Positions 6,018 to 13,475 of a DNA stretch of 13,686 nucleotides are shown piece by piece. Source of the stretch: Flavobacterium sp. (GTDB lineage: Bacteria; Bacteroidota; Bacteroidia; Flavobacteriales; Flavobacteriaceae); contig NZ_JAGKWP010000070.1 in the NCBI RefSeq assembly GCF_021151785.1, forward strand, positions 1 to 13,686, given 5' to 3'. The position numbers and the translations under genes are program-made. How positions within the stretch are numbered: position 1 is the stretch's first letter; the number at the start of each line of letters is the position of its first letter. Under the pieces are notes generated by a model. It ran no database searches. It was not told the origin of the DNA and was given only the letters and a program-made list of their open reading frames with translations.

Positions 6018-8339
6018 ATGAAAAAAGCAATTCTACTTACAAGTTTAATTTTAACGACAGTAACTATGGCACAAGAAACAGTAACTTGTCCGGTAACAGG
6101 AAAAACGTATACCGTTGGCAAAGACGGAAAAATGGGTGGCCCTCATGACAATTACCAGAACATGAGTACCAATACAAATAACACTTTCAATCCCTCTGGA
6201 ATAGGTAGCCAAACAGATAAAAATAAAGAATGGTGGCCTAATCAATTGGATTTAAGTTTACTTAGAAAGAATTCAAATTTATCCAATCCAGATCCGAATT
6301 TTGATTATTCAAAAGCTTTTCAATCTTTAGATTACAATGCTTTGAAAAAAGATTTGACCGATTTAATGACACAATCACAAGATTGGTGGCCAGCAGATTT
6401 TGGTAGCTATTCAGGATTATTTATTCGAATGGCATGGCACAGTGCTGGAACCTACAGAACGGGTGATGGTCGAGGTGGATCAAGAGCTGGACAACAACGA
6501 TTTGCACCATTAAATAGTTGGCCAGACAATGGAAATTTAGACAAAGCTCGAAGATTATTATGGCCAATTAAACAAAAATACGGCAATAAAATTTCATGGG
6601 CGGATTTGATGATTTTAACTGGAAATGTAGCTTTGGAAAAAGCCGGATTTAAAACTTTTGGATTTGCGGGTGGTCGTGAAGATGTTTGGGAACCTGAATC
6701 TCATGTTTATTGGGGATCCGAAACAAAATGGTTAGACGATAAAAGATACACTGCCGATCGTAAATTAGAAAATCCACTTGCTGCGGTTCAAATGGGATTA
6801 ATTTATGTAAATCCAGAAGGTCCGAATGGCAATCCAGATCCACTATTAGCTGCAAAAGACATTAGAGAAACATTTGGTCGAATGGGTATGAATGATGAAG
6901 AAACAGTAGCTTTGATCGCAGGCGGACATACTTTAGGTAAAGCCCATGGTGCTGGCGATGCCAAACTAGTTGGTCCAGATCCAGAAGCAGCAGGCATCGA
7001 AGAACAAGGTTTAGGTTGGAAAAGCAGTTACAAATCGGGGAAAGGTCAAGATGCTATTACCTCTGGTTTAGAAGTAACTTGGACATCAACTCCGGATCAA
7101 TGGAATCAAGATTTTTTTAGAATATTATTTAAATACGATTGGGAATTAACTAAAAGTCCCGCTGGTGCACATCAATGGACTGCTAAAACAAACGACTTAG
7201 TAATTCCGGATGCTTTTGATCAAAACAAAAGACATAAACCGACTATGTTAACTACCGATTTATCATTACGATTTGATCCGGTATATGAAAAAATTTCTAG
7301 AAAATTTATGGAAAACCCAGCGGCGTTCAATGATGCATTTGCTAGAGCTTGGTTTAAATTAACACACAGAGATATGGGTCCAAAATCTACCTATTTAGGA
7401 CCTGAAGCACCAAAAGAAGATTTAATTTGGCAAGACCCTATTCCAGCTGTTAATCACAAATTAGTCGGAAAAAAAGAAATTGAAAAATTAAAATCGAGTA
7501 TATTAAATTCTGGTTTAACAGTAAGCGAAATGATTTCAACTGCTTGGGCTTCCGCTTCAACATACAGAGGAACTGACAGAAGAGGAGGTGCTAATGGTGC
7601 AAGAATACGTTTAGAACCACAAAGAAATTGGGAGGTGAATAATCCAAAACAATTAAATAAAGTCTTAACTGTATTAGAAAAAATTCAAAAAGAGTTCAAT
7701 GACAAATCAAACGATATTAAAATTTCATTGGCTGATTTAATTGTATTGGCTGGAAATGTAGGTGTAGAACAAGCCGCTAAAAATGCTGGTCAAAAAGTAG
7801 AAGTACCTTTTAGCCCAGGAAGAATGGATGCTACACAAGCACAAACTGATGTTGCTTCATTTGCGGTATTAGAACCACAAGCCGATGGCTTTAGAAATTA
7901 TTTAAAAACTAAATACACCATTCCTACTGAAGCATTATTAGTAGACAAAGCACAATTATTAACTTTAACTGCACCAGAAATGACCGTTTTAATAGGTGGA
8001 ATGCGTGCTTTAAATGCTAATTATGACAACTCTAAAAACGGTATTTTTTCAGATAAGAAAGACCAATTAACCAATGATTTCTTTGTAAAATTATTAGATA
8101 TGGGCACTGTTTGGAAAGCGAAAGATGAGTCGAACGAAGTGTTTGAAGGAAGAGACAGTAAAACCAATCAAATTAAATGGACTGCTACTCGTGCTGACTT
8201 AATTTTTGGTTCAAACTCAGAATTAAGAGCATTGGCAGAAGTATATGCTAGCGCTGATGCCAAAAATAAATTTATTTCAGATTTTATAGCGGCTTGGACG
8301 AAAGTAATGAACTTAGACCGATTCGATCTAAAAAAATAA
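6018..8339 (+). CDS. katG: Catalase-peroxidase with N-terminal export signal
   Basis: KatG is a bifunctional haem enzyme that breaks down hydrogen peroxide as catalase and peroxidase. From the ATG at 6018 it has 773 residues. The first 19 (MKKAILLTSLILTTVTMAQ) form a clear signal peptide, so the enzyme should act in the periplasm, unlike the usual cytosolic KatG. All key residues are present: distal Arg137, Trp140 and His141 in FIRMAWHSAG, the Trp140-Tyr263-Met289 crosslink partners, proximal His304 in GGHTLGKAHGAG, Trp355 and Asp414 on the proximal side, and the mobile arginine Arg451 in HRDMGP. The spacings between these (123, 26, 15 and 51) fit the M. tuberculosis enzyme to within one residue. 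The duplicated, haem-less C-terminal half is complete. A GTG at 5985 in the same frame would overlap the promoter element and block the signal peptide, so the ATG is preferred. It stands alone, divergent from the DUF2007-like gene and convergent with bioF. Confidence 0.97.
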   Translation: MKKAILLTSLILTTVTMAQETVTCPVTGKTYTVGKDGKMGGPHDNYQNMSTNTNNTFNPSGIGSQTDKNKEWWPNQLDLSLLRKNSNLSNPDPNFDYSKAFQSLDYNALKKDLTDLMTQSQDWWPADFGSYSGLFIRMAWHSAGTYRTGDGRGGSRAGQQRFAPLNSWPDNGNLDKARRLLWPIKQKYGNKISWADLMILTGNVALEKAGFKTFGFAGGREDVWEPESHVYWGSETKWLDDKRYTADRKLENPLAAVQMGLIYVNPEGPNGNPDPLLAAKDIRETFGRMGMNDEETVALIAGGHTLGKAHGAGDAKLVGPDPEAAGIEEQGLGWKSSYKSGKGQDAITSGLEVTWTSTPDQWNQDFFRILFKYDWELTKSPAGAHQWTAKTNDLVIPDAFDQNKRHKPTMLTTDLSLRFDPVYEKISRKFMENPAAFNDAFARAWFKLTHRDMGPKSTYLGPEAPKEDLIWQDPIPAVNHKLVGKKEIEKLKSSILNSGLTVSEMISTAWASASTYRGTDRRGGANGARIRLEPQRNWEVNNPKQLNKVLTVLEKIQKEFNDKSNDIKISLADLIVLAGNVGVEQAAKNAGQKVEVPFSPGRMDATQAQTDVASFAVLEPQADGFRNYLKTKYTIPTEALLVDKAQLLTLTAPEMTVLIGGMRALNANYDNSKNGIFSDKKDQLTNDFFVKLLDMGTVWKAKDESNEVFEGRDSKTNQIKWTATRADLIFGSNSELRALAEVYASADAKNKFISDFIAAWTKVMNLDRFDLKK

Positions 8340-8357
8340 TCCCTTTATTCCCCAAAT

Positions 8358-8387
8358 AAAAAACCGTTTCTTAGGAAACGGTTTTTT
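8358..8387. terminator. Bidirectional terminator between katG and bioF
   Basis: A perfect 13-bp stem (8358-8370 with 8375-8387) with the loop TTAG, flanked by six A on the left and six T on the right, so it ends transcripts in both directions. The bioF stop codon (8386-8388) overlaps its edge. Confidence 0.92.
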
Positions 8388-9537
8388 AATTTAATAGGGC
8401 TTCGGTTAAAACCGTTAACAATTGGCTAATTTGTTCTTGTGTATTATAAGAATGAATACAAATCCGCAAGCGTTCTTGACCTTCTGGCACCGTAGGCGAC
8501 AAAATTGGTTTCACTTCAAAACCTTTATTTTGGATATGTAACGCAACATCTTTAACTTTTTCATTTCCAGGAATAATGGCAGAATGTATGGCCGATTTAC
8601 TGTAAATAAAAAGAGGTTTTAACCCAAATAATTGTTTTTGCTGATTAAAATAAGTTACATTTTCTTTCAACAATTGTATTTGATGCGAATGCTTTAATTC
8701 TTTATAAGCCATTAAAATGGTTGCAACAGCATGAGGAGATAAGCCTGTGGTATAAATAAAACTTCTAGCAAAATTAATCAAATAAGACTTCAGTTCTGAA
8801 CTTCCCAAAATTACCGCACCATGACAGCCTAATCCTTTTCCAAAAGTCATGATTCGAGCAAAAACTTTATCCTGCCCATTTTGAAATTGAAGTAATCCTT
8901 CACCCTTTTCACCAAAAACACCTAAAGCATGAGCTTCATCAACAACTAAATAAGCTTCATATTGTTGACATAAATTCAAAATCACCTCAAAATTTGGACT
9001 ATCACCATCCATTGAAAAAACAGATTCTGTAACAACATAAATGGAAAAAGCAGCTGTTTGGAAAGCACTATATTTTTTAAGTTTCTCTTCTAAATCTTCA
9101 TAATCATTATGCTGAAATTTGTATGATTTAGCTGTTCCCATTTGAATTCCATCACGAATAGAAGCATGACATAATTCATCATACAAAACAATATCATTAC
9201 GTTGAGGAACTGCACTAAAGAAACCAATATTGGCGTCATAACCCGAATTAAAAAGTAAAGCCGCTTCCGATTCATGAAATTGAGCAATAAAATCTTCAGT
9301 GATTGTATATAATGAATGATTTCCTGAAATTAATCGAGAACCTGTTGCACCATTAATTTTTAAATTATTTTCAATTAAAAAAGTATGCGTTTGATTAAAA
9401 ATAGATGCTGATTTTGCAAAACCTAAATAATCATTGGAAGAAAAATCAATACCATTTGTATCAATTGGTAATTTTCGTAAAGCATGTGTTTCTTCACGTA
9501 ATTTTAATTTTTCGGAAAGTGATTTTGGAAAATTCAT
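8386..9537 (-). CDS. bioF: 8-amino-7-oxononanoate synthase
   Basis: BioF is a PLP-dependent alpha-oxoamine synthase that joins a pimeloyl thioester with L-alanine to make 8-amino-7-oxononanoate, the first ring-assembly step of biotin. From the ATG at 9537 it has 383 residues, matching E. coli BioF (384). Motifs seen: DFSSNDYLGF (31-40), GATGSRLISGNH (63-74), His125 in DELCHASIRDG which stacks on PLP, Asp200 in VVDEAHALGVFG, and the Schiff-base Lys234 in TFGKGLGCHGA. The related glycine C-acetyltransferase (Kbl) is the main alternative; the biotin neighbours favour BioF. An in-frame TTG at 9573 would add 12 residues, but it lies in the loop of the atpC terminator. The gene is separated from bioD and bioA by katG and the DUF2007-like gene, and only 65 bases follow atpC. 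Confidence 0.93.
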   Translation of the reverse strand: MNFPKSLSEKLKLREETHALRKLPIDTNGIDFSSNDYLGFAKSASIFNQTHTFLIENNLKINGATGSRLISGNHSLYTITEDFIAQFHESEAALLFNSGYDANIGFFSAVPQRNDIVLYDELCHASIRDGIQMGTAKSYKFQHNDYEDLEEKLKKYSAFQTAAFSIYVVTESVFSMDGDSPNFEVILNLCQQYEAYLVVDEAHALGVFGEKGEGLLQFQNGQDKVFARIMTFGKGLGCHGAVILGSSELKSYLINFARSFIYTTGLSPHAVATILMAYKELKHSHQIQLLKENVTYFNQQKQLFGLKPLFIYSKSAIHSAIIPGNEKVKDVALHIQNKGFEVKPILSPTVPEGQERLRICIHSYNTQEQISQLLTVLTEALLN

Positions 9538-9541
9538 ATCG

Positions 9542-9573
9542 TAAAAATAAAAAAATCCCGAAGAAAAAATCAA
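9542..9573 (-). promoter_or_regulatory. Possible bioF promoter lying inside the atpC terminator
   Basis: On the minus strand TTG (9573-9571), 21 bases, then TATTTTTA (9549-9542) fits the TTG-N17-23-TAnnTTTG pattern except for the last base. Transcription would begin at or within a few bases of the bioF ATG at 9537, making a leaderless or almost leaderless message. In such T-rich sequence a chance match is possible. Confidence 0.3.
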
Positions 9574-9581
9574 CGGGATTT
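9544..9581 (-). terminator. Terminator of the atpD-atpC transcript
   Basis: On the minus strand AAATCCCG (9581-9574) pairs with CGGGATTT (9560-9553) around a 13-base loop, followed by a run of T broken by a single A to 9544. It lies between the atpC stop (9603) and the bioF ATG (9537), ending only six bases before that ATG. On the plus strand there is no comparable T run. Confidence 0.78.
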
Positions 9582-9602
9582 AGTAATATTTATAAATAAA
9601 GA

Positions 9603-9884
9603 TTAGTCAGCTAAGACAATTACCTTATTATTATTCATTTCGATTGTACCAGAATTAATTGGCAACCAATATGTTTGCTCGTTTACTTTTGTAAATTTAG
9701 AAAGGTTTTCTTTCTCAATTTTAAAAGACGAAGCATTAATTTTCACATTACCTTTTGTTAATAATGAAACAATAGGCGCGTGATTATTCAACATTTGGAA
9801 TTCACCGTTAATTCCTGGAACAGCTACAGAAATAACTTCTCCTTTGAATAATGTTGCTTCTGGTGATACAATTTCTAAAATCAT
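9603..9884 (-). CDS. atpC: F1 ATP synthase epsilon subunit, short form without the C-terminal helices
   Basis: Epsilon is part of the central stalk that links the F1 catalytic head to the rotating c-ring. The 93 residues cover the N-terminal beta-sandwich only: MILEIVSPEATLFKGEV, the conserved NGEFQMLNNHAPIVSLLTKG (26-45), and a last strand ending in NNKVIVLAD. E. coli epsilon has about 139 residues; the missing part is the two-helix C-terminal domain that inhibits ATP hydrolysis in many bacteria. The gene ends in a proper TAA, with no frame-shifted remainder before the terminator, so this is its natural length. Short epsilon subunits are known in Bacteroidota and green sulfur bacteria. It follows atpD after a 63-base gap filled by a heptad repeat and is followed by a terminator. 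Confidence 0.94.
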   Translation of the reverse strand: MILEIVSPEATLFKGEVISVAVPGINGEFQMLNNHAPIVSLLTKGNVKINASSFKIEKENLSKFTKVNEQTYWLPINSGTIEMNNNKVIVLAD

Positions 9885-9891
9885 TTTATTT

Positions 9892-9948
9892 AGTAATTAG
9901 TGATTAGTAAAAAGTGAAAAGTTTAAAACTGAACACTGAAAACTAAAT
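9892..9948. repeat. Degenerate 7-base tandem repeat between atpD and atpC
   Basis: On the plus strand five units led by AGT (AGTAATT, AGTGATT, AGTAAAA, AGTGAAA, AGTTTAA; 9892-9926) are followed, after one base, by three led by ACT (ACTGAAC, ACTGAAA, ACTAAAT; 9928-9948). The ladder fills almost the whole 63-base gap and its last unit touches the atpD stop codon. Similar short heptamer ladders occur between genes in other Flavobacteriia, to my recollection. The two halves are not reverse complements of each other, so no strong hairpin results. Confidence 0.75.
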
Positions 9949-11462
9949 TATTTTGCTTCAGCTAACATTTTCTCTCCAGCTTCGATAGCATCTTGGATAC
10001 TTCCTTTTAAGTTGAATGCTGCTTCTGGTAAGTGATCTAATTCACCATCCATAATCATATTAAACCCTTTGATTGTATCTTTAATATCTACTAATACACC
10101 TGGAATACCTGTAAACTGTTCTGCTACGTGGAACGGTTGAGATAGGAAACGTTGTACTTTACGAGCACGTGCTACTACTAATTTATCTTCTTCAGATAAC
10201 TCTTCCATACCTAAGATAGCAATGATATCTTGTAATTGTTTGTAACGTTGTAAAATTTCTTTCACTCTTTGTGCACAGTTATAGTGCTCGTCACCTAAAA
10301 TTTCAGGAGTTAAGATACGAGAAGTAGAATCTAATGGATCTACCGCTGGATAAATACCTAACTCAGCAATTTTACGAGACAATACAGTTGTTGCATCTAA
10401 GTGGGCAAACGTAGTTGCAGGAGCCGGGTCAGTTAAGTCATCCGCAGGTACATATACTGCTTGTACTGAAGTAATTGAACCTTTTTTAGTTGAAGTAATA
10501 CGCTCTTGCATCGCACCCATCTCTGTTGCTAAAGTAGGTTGGTAACCTACAGCAGATGGCATACGCCCTAATAACGCAGACACCTCAGAACCTGCTTGTG
10601 TAAAACGGAAGATGTTATCTACGAAGAAAAGTACATCTTTTCCTTGTCCATCTCCTGCTCCATCACGGAAATATTCAGCAATTGTTAAACCTGATAAAGC
10701 AACACGAGCACGAGCACCAGGTGGCTCATTCATCTGTCCGAAAACGAACGTAGCTTTTGAGTCTTTCATACCAGCTTTATCTACTTTAGATAAATCCCAA
10801 CCTCCATTTTCCATAGAGTGCATGAAATCATCACCATATTTAATAATTCCAGATTCTAACATCTCTCTTAAAAGGTCATTTCCTTCACGAGTTCTTTCAC
10901 CTACACCAGCAAATACTGATAAACCACCGTGACCTTTAGCAATATTATTAATCAACTCCTGAATCAATACTGTTTTACCTACACCAGCACCACCAAATAA
11001 ACCAATTTTACCACCTTTTGCATAAGGCTCAATTAAGTCGATTACTTTAATACCTGTAAATAAAACTTCAGTAGAAGTTGATAAGTCTTCAAATTTAGGA
11101 GCTGGTCTGTGAATTGGTAAACCATTTGAACCTTCTTTAGGTAAATCACCTAAACCGTCAATTGCATCACCAATTACGTTAAATAAACGACCAAACACAT
11201 CTTGTCCAATTGGCATTTGAATTGCAGCTCCTGTAGCAACCGCTTCAGTTCCTCTTGACAAACCGTCAGTAGAGTCCATAGAGATTGTACGAACTGTATC
11301 TTCACCAATGTGAGATTGTACTTCTAATACTAATTTAGTACCGTCTTTTTTAGTAATTTCTAATGAATCATAAATTTTTGGCAACTCAGCATTTGCAGTG
11401 TTAAATACCACATCTACTACTGGTCCAATAATCTGTGCAACTTTTCCTGTAACTTTAGACAT
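9948..11462 (-). CDS. atpD: F1 ATP synthase beta subunit
   Basis: AtpD carries the catalytic nucleotide sites of F1 ATP synthase on the cytoplasmic face of the inner membrane. The 504-residue protein has the Walker A loop GGAGVGKT (157-164), the catalytic glutamate Glu189 in GVGERTREGND, Walker B VLFFVDN (277-283), the GQMNEPPGAR segment (242-251) and EELSEED (420-426), the counterpart of the DELSEED lever that touches the stalk. It is about 44 residues longer than E. coli beta (460); roughly 27 of these form an insertion at about 205-235, between GND and GQMNEPP. The ATG at 11462 has a strong promoter about 60 bases upstream. It forms a two-gene operon with atpC; the alpha, gamma, delta, a, b and c subunit genes are not in this window. 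Confidence 0.98.
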   Translation of the reverse strand: MSKVTGKVAQIIGPVVDVVFNTANAELPKIYDSLEITKKDGTKLVLEVQSHIGEDTVRTISMDSTDGLSRGTEAVATGAAIQMPIGQDVFGRLFNVIGDAIDGLGDLPKEGSNGLPIHRPAPKFEDLSTSTEVLFTGIKVIDLIEPYAKGGKIGLFGGAGVGKTVLIQELINNIAKGHGGLSVFAGVGERTREGNDLLREMLESGIIKYGDDFMHSMENGGWDLSKVDKAGMKDSKATFVFGQMNEPPGARARVALSGLTIAEYFRDGAGDGQGKDVLFFVDNIFRFTQAGSEVSALLGRMPSAVGYQPTLATEMGAMQERITSTKKGSITSVQAVYVPADDLTDPAPATTFAHLDATTVLSRKIAELGIYPAVDPLDSTSRILTPEILGDEHYNCAQRVKEILQRYKQLQDIIAILGMEELSEEDKLVVARARKVQRFLSQPFHVAEQFTGIPGVLVDIKDTIKGFNMIMDGELDHLPEAAFNLKGSIQDAIEAGEKMLAEAK

Positions 11463-11522
11463 TGCTTATGTATTTATTTAATAGCTATTTAGATATGAAA
11501 AAATGATATATTTTTTCGGGTG

Positions 11523-11554
11523 CAAAGATAGTTTTTTTAGAAACATATTTGCAA
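11523..11554 (-). promoter_or_regulatory. atpD-atpC promoter, full flavobacterial consensus
   Basis: On the minus strand TTG (11554-11552), 21 bases, then TATCTTTG (11530-11523) matches TTG-N17-23-TAnnTTTG perfectly. The start of RNA would be near 11516, leaving a leader of about 55 bases before the atpD ATG. It lies just after the glmS terminator, so atpD-atpC is an independent transcript. Confidence 0.8.
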
Positions 11555-11577
11555 TTAATTTTTATTTTTTTCAAAAT

Positions 11578-11609
11578 AAAAAAGCGAAACTAAAAAATTT
11601 CGCTTTTTT
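11578..11609. terminator. Terminator downstream of glmS
   Basis: AAAAAAGCGAAA (11578-11589) pairs with TTTCGCTTTTTT (11598-11609), a perfect 12-bp stem with the loop CTAAAAAA. On the minus strand it is six bases past the glmS stop and ends in TTTTTTATTTTG. The stem is A/T-rich with three G-C pairs at its core. It also has a T run on the plus strand, where no gene needs it. Confidence 0.85.
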
Positions 11610-11615
11610 AAATAT

Positions 11616-13463
11616 TTATTCAACTGTAACCGATTTCGCTAAATTCCTAGGTTGATCCACATTACACCCTCTCAATACCGCAATGTGATAAGAAAGCAAT
11701 TGCAAAGGAATGGTTGTTAACAATGGTGTTAATGCCTCAGAAGTCTCAGGAATTTCAATCACATGATCTGCTAATTCTTTTACTTGTGTATCTCCTTTTG
11801 TAACTACAGCAATGATTTTACCGCTTCTAGATTTTATCTCTTGTATATTACTTACCACTTTATCATAATGTCCTTTATTAGGCGCAATCACAATTACAGG
11901 CATTTGCTCGTCAATCAATGCAATTGGTCCATGTTTCATTTCAGCTGCTGGATAACCTTCTGCATGAATATAAGATATCTCTTTTAACTTTAAAGCACCT
12001 TCTAAAGCTACTGGAAAATTATACCCTCTACCTAAATACAAACAATTTGGAGCATCTTTATAAATAGACGCAATTTGCTTTGATACCTCATTTGTTAACA
12101 ACGCTTCTTTTACTTTTTCAGGAATCATTTCTAATTCTAACAAATATCTTTGATAATCAGTCTGATTCATTGAACCTTTGGCTTTTGCTAATCGCAATGC
12201 TAACAAAGTCAATATAGTAATTTGAGTAGTAAAGGCCTTAGTTGAAGCTACACCAATTTCTGGACCTGCATGTGTATATGCTCCAGCATGAGTTTCTCTT
12301 GAAATTGAAGAACCCACTACATTACACACTCCAAAAACAAAAGCTCCATTTTCTTTCGCTAACTTAATTGCAGCTAAAGTATCAGCTGTTTCTCCTGATT
12401 GTGAAATAGCAATTACTATATCATCTTTATTGATAATTGGGTTTCTGTATCTAAACTCTGAAGCATATTCAACCTCAACAGGAATTCTTGCAAATTCTTC
12501 AATAATGTATTCAGCTACTAATCCAGCATGCCATGAAGTCCCGCATGCTACTATTAAAATGCGTTTTGCATTTAAGAATTTTTCCAAGTTGTCCTCAATT
12601 CCAGACATTTGAATAATCCCTTTATTAGCAAGTAATCGCCCTCTATATGTATCCTTAATTACATTTGGTTGCTCATAAATTTCTTTTAACATGAAATGCT
12701 CGTAACCACCTTTTTCAATTTGCTCCAAATTCATTTGCAACTCTTGAATGTAAGGATCTACAATTGAATCATCTTTAATTTTTCTAACTTTCAATGATTT
12801 ATTCAAACGAATAATAGCCATTTCTTCGTCTTCTAAATAAATAGCATTAGAAGTATATTCTATAAATGGGGATGCGTCTGATGCAATAAAATACTCTCCT
12901 TCGCCTATACCAATAGCTAATGGAGAACCTAATCTTGCAGCTACCAACTCATCAGGCTTGTTTTTATCAAAAACTACAATTGCATAAGCACCCACCACTT
13001 GATTAAGTGCAACTTGAACTGCTTTACCTAATTTCAAATTTTCTTTTTTCTGAACATCTTCAATAAGATTTACTAGAACTTCTGTATCAGTATCTGATTT
13101 AAAGGTATAGCCTCTATTTATCAACTCCTTTTTTAAAGGCTCATAATTTTCAATAATTCCATTATGAACAATAACTAAATTTCCAGAATTAGACAAATGA
13201 GGGTGTGAATTAACATCATTAGGAACACCATGTGTAGCCCAACGAGTATGCCCCATTCCTATATTTCCATTAGTAGAGATTTCTTCTGCTACACGAGCTT
13301 CTAAATCAGAAACCTTACCTTTTGTTTTAGACAATTTTAAATCTGACCCATCGTACAAAACTACACCTGCACTATCATATCCTCTGTACTCTAGCCTCTT
13401 TAATCCTTTGATTATTATTGAATAAGCCTCTCTATGACCTATATAGCCTACAATTCCACACAT
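11616..13463 (-). CDS. glmS: Glutamine-fructose-6-phosphate aminotransferase (isomerizing)
   Basis: GlmS makes glucosamine-6-phosphate from fructose-6-phosphate and glutamine, the entry to peptidoglycan and lipopolysaccharide amino sugars, in the cytosol. The 615-residue protein (E. coli 609) starts MCGIVGYIG, with Cys2 as the nucleophile that splits glutamine after Met removal. The glutaminase domain shows RWATHG, SHPH and HNGIIENY. Two sugar-isomerase (SIS) domains follow, with VACGTSWHAG, SQSGETADT, ASTKAFTTQ, LKLKEISYIHAEGYPAAEMKHG split across the active site, and the C-terminal LAKSVTVE, whose Lys610 corresponds to E. coli Lys603. The ATG at 13463 is 12 bases after the stop of the preceding gene, so the two probably share a transcript. 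No glmS ribozyme is expected or seen. A terminator follows. Confidence 0.98.
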   Translation of the reverse strand: MCGIVGYIGHREAYSIIIKGLKRLEYRGYDSAGVVLYDGSDLKLSKTKGKVSDLEARVAEEISTNGNIGMGHTRWATHGVPNDVNSHPHLSNSGNLVIVHNGIIENYEPLKKELINRGYTFKSDTDTEVLVNLIEDVQKKENLKLGKAVQVALNQVVGAYAIVVFDKNKPDELVAARLGSPLAIGIGEGEYFIASDASPFIEYTSNAIYLEDEEMAIIRLNKSLKVRKIKDDSIVDPYIQELQMNLEQIEKGGYEHFMLKEIYEQPNVIKDTYRGRLLANKGIIQMSGIEDNLEKFLNAKRILIVACGTSWHAGLVAEYIIEEFARIPVEVEYASEFRYRNPIINKDDIVIAISQSGETADTLAAIKLAKENGAFVFGVCNVVGSSISRETHAGAYTHAGPEIGVASTKAFTTQITILTLLALRLAKAKGSMNQTDYQRYLLELEMIPEKVKEALLTNEVSKQIASIYKDAPNCLYLGRGYNFPVALEGALKLKEISYIHAEGYPAAEMKHGPIALIDEQMPVIVIAPNKGHYDKVVSNIQEIKSRSGKIIAVVTKGDTQVKELADHVIEIPETSEALTPLLTTIPLQLLSYHIAVLRGCNVDQPRNLAKSVTVE

Positions 13464-13475
13464 ATTACTTATAAA

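Noticed and set aside
6803..6997. Minus-strand frames inside katG, here and at 6051-6245 and 6649-6855.
   Set aside because: All are antisense to well conserved KatG coding sequence and have no motif of their own.
9538..9573. Extension of BioF to a TTG start.
   Set aside because: The TTG is in the loop of a terminator hairpin, and the added residues come from its T run.
10612..10932. Plus-strand frame of 106 codons inside atpD.
   Set aside because: It is the reverse complement of the conserved nucleotide-binding part of AtpD; its Ser/Pro-rich product is a by-product of that coding sequence.
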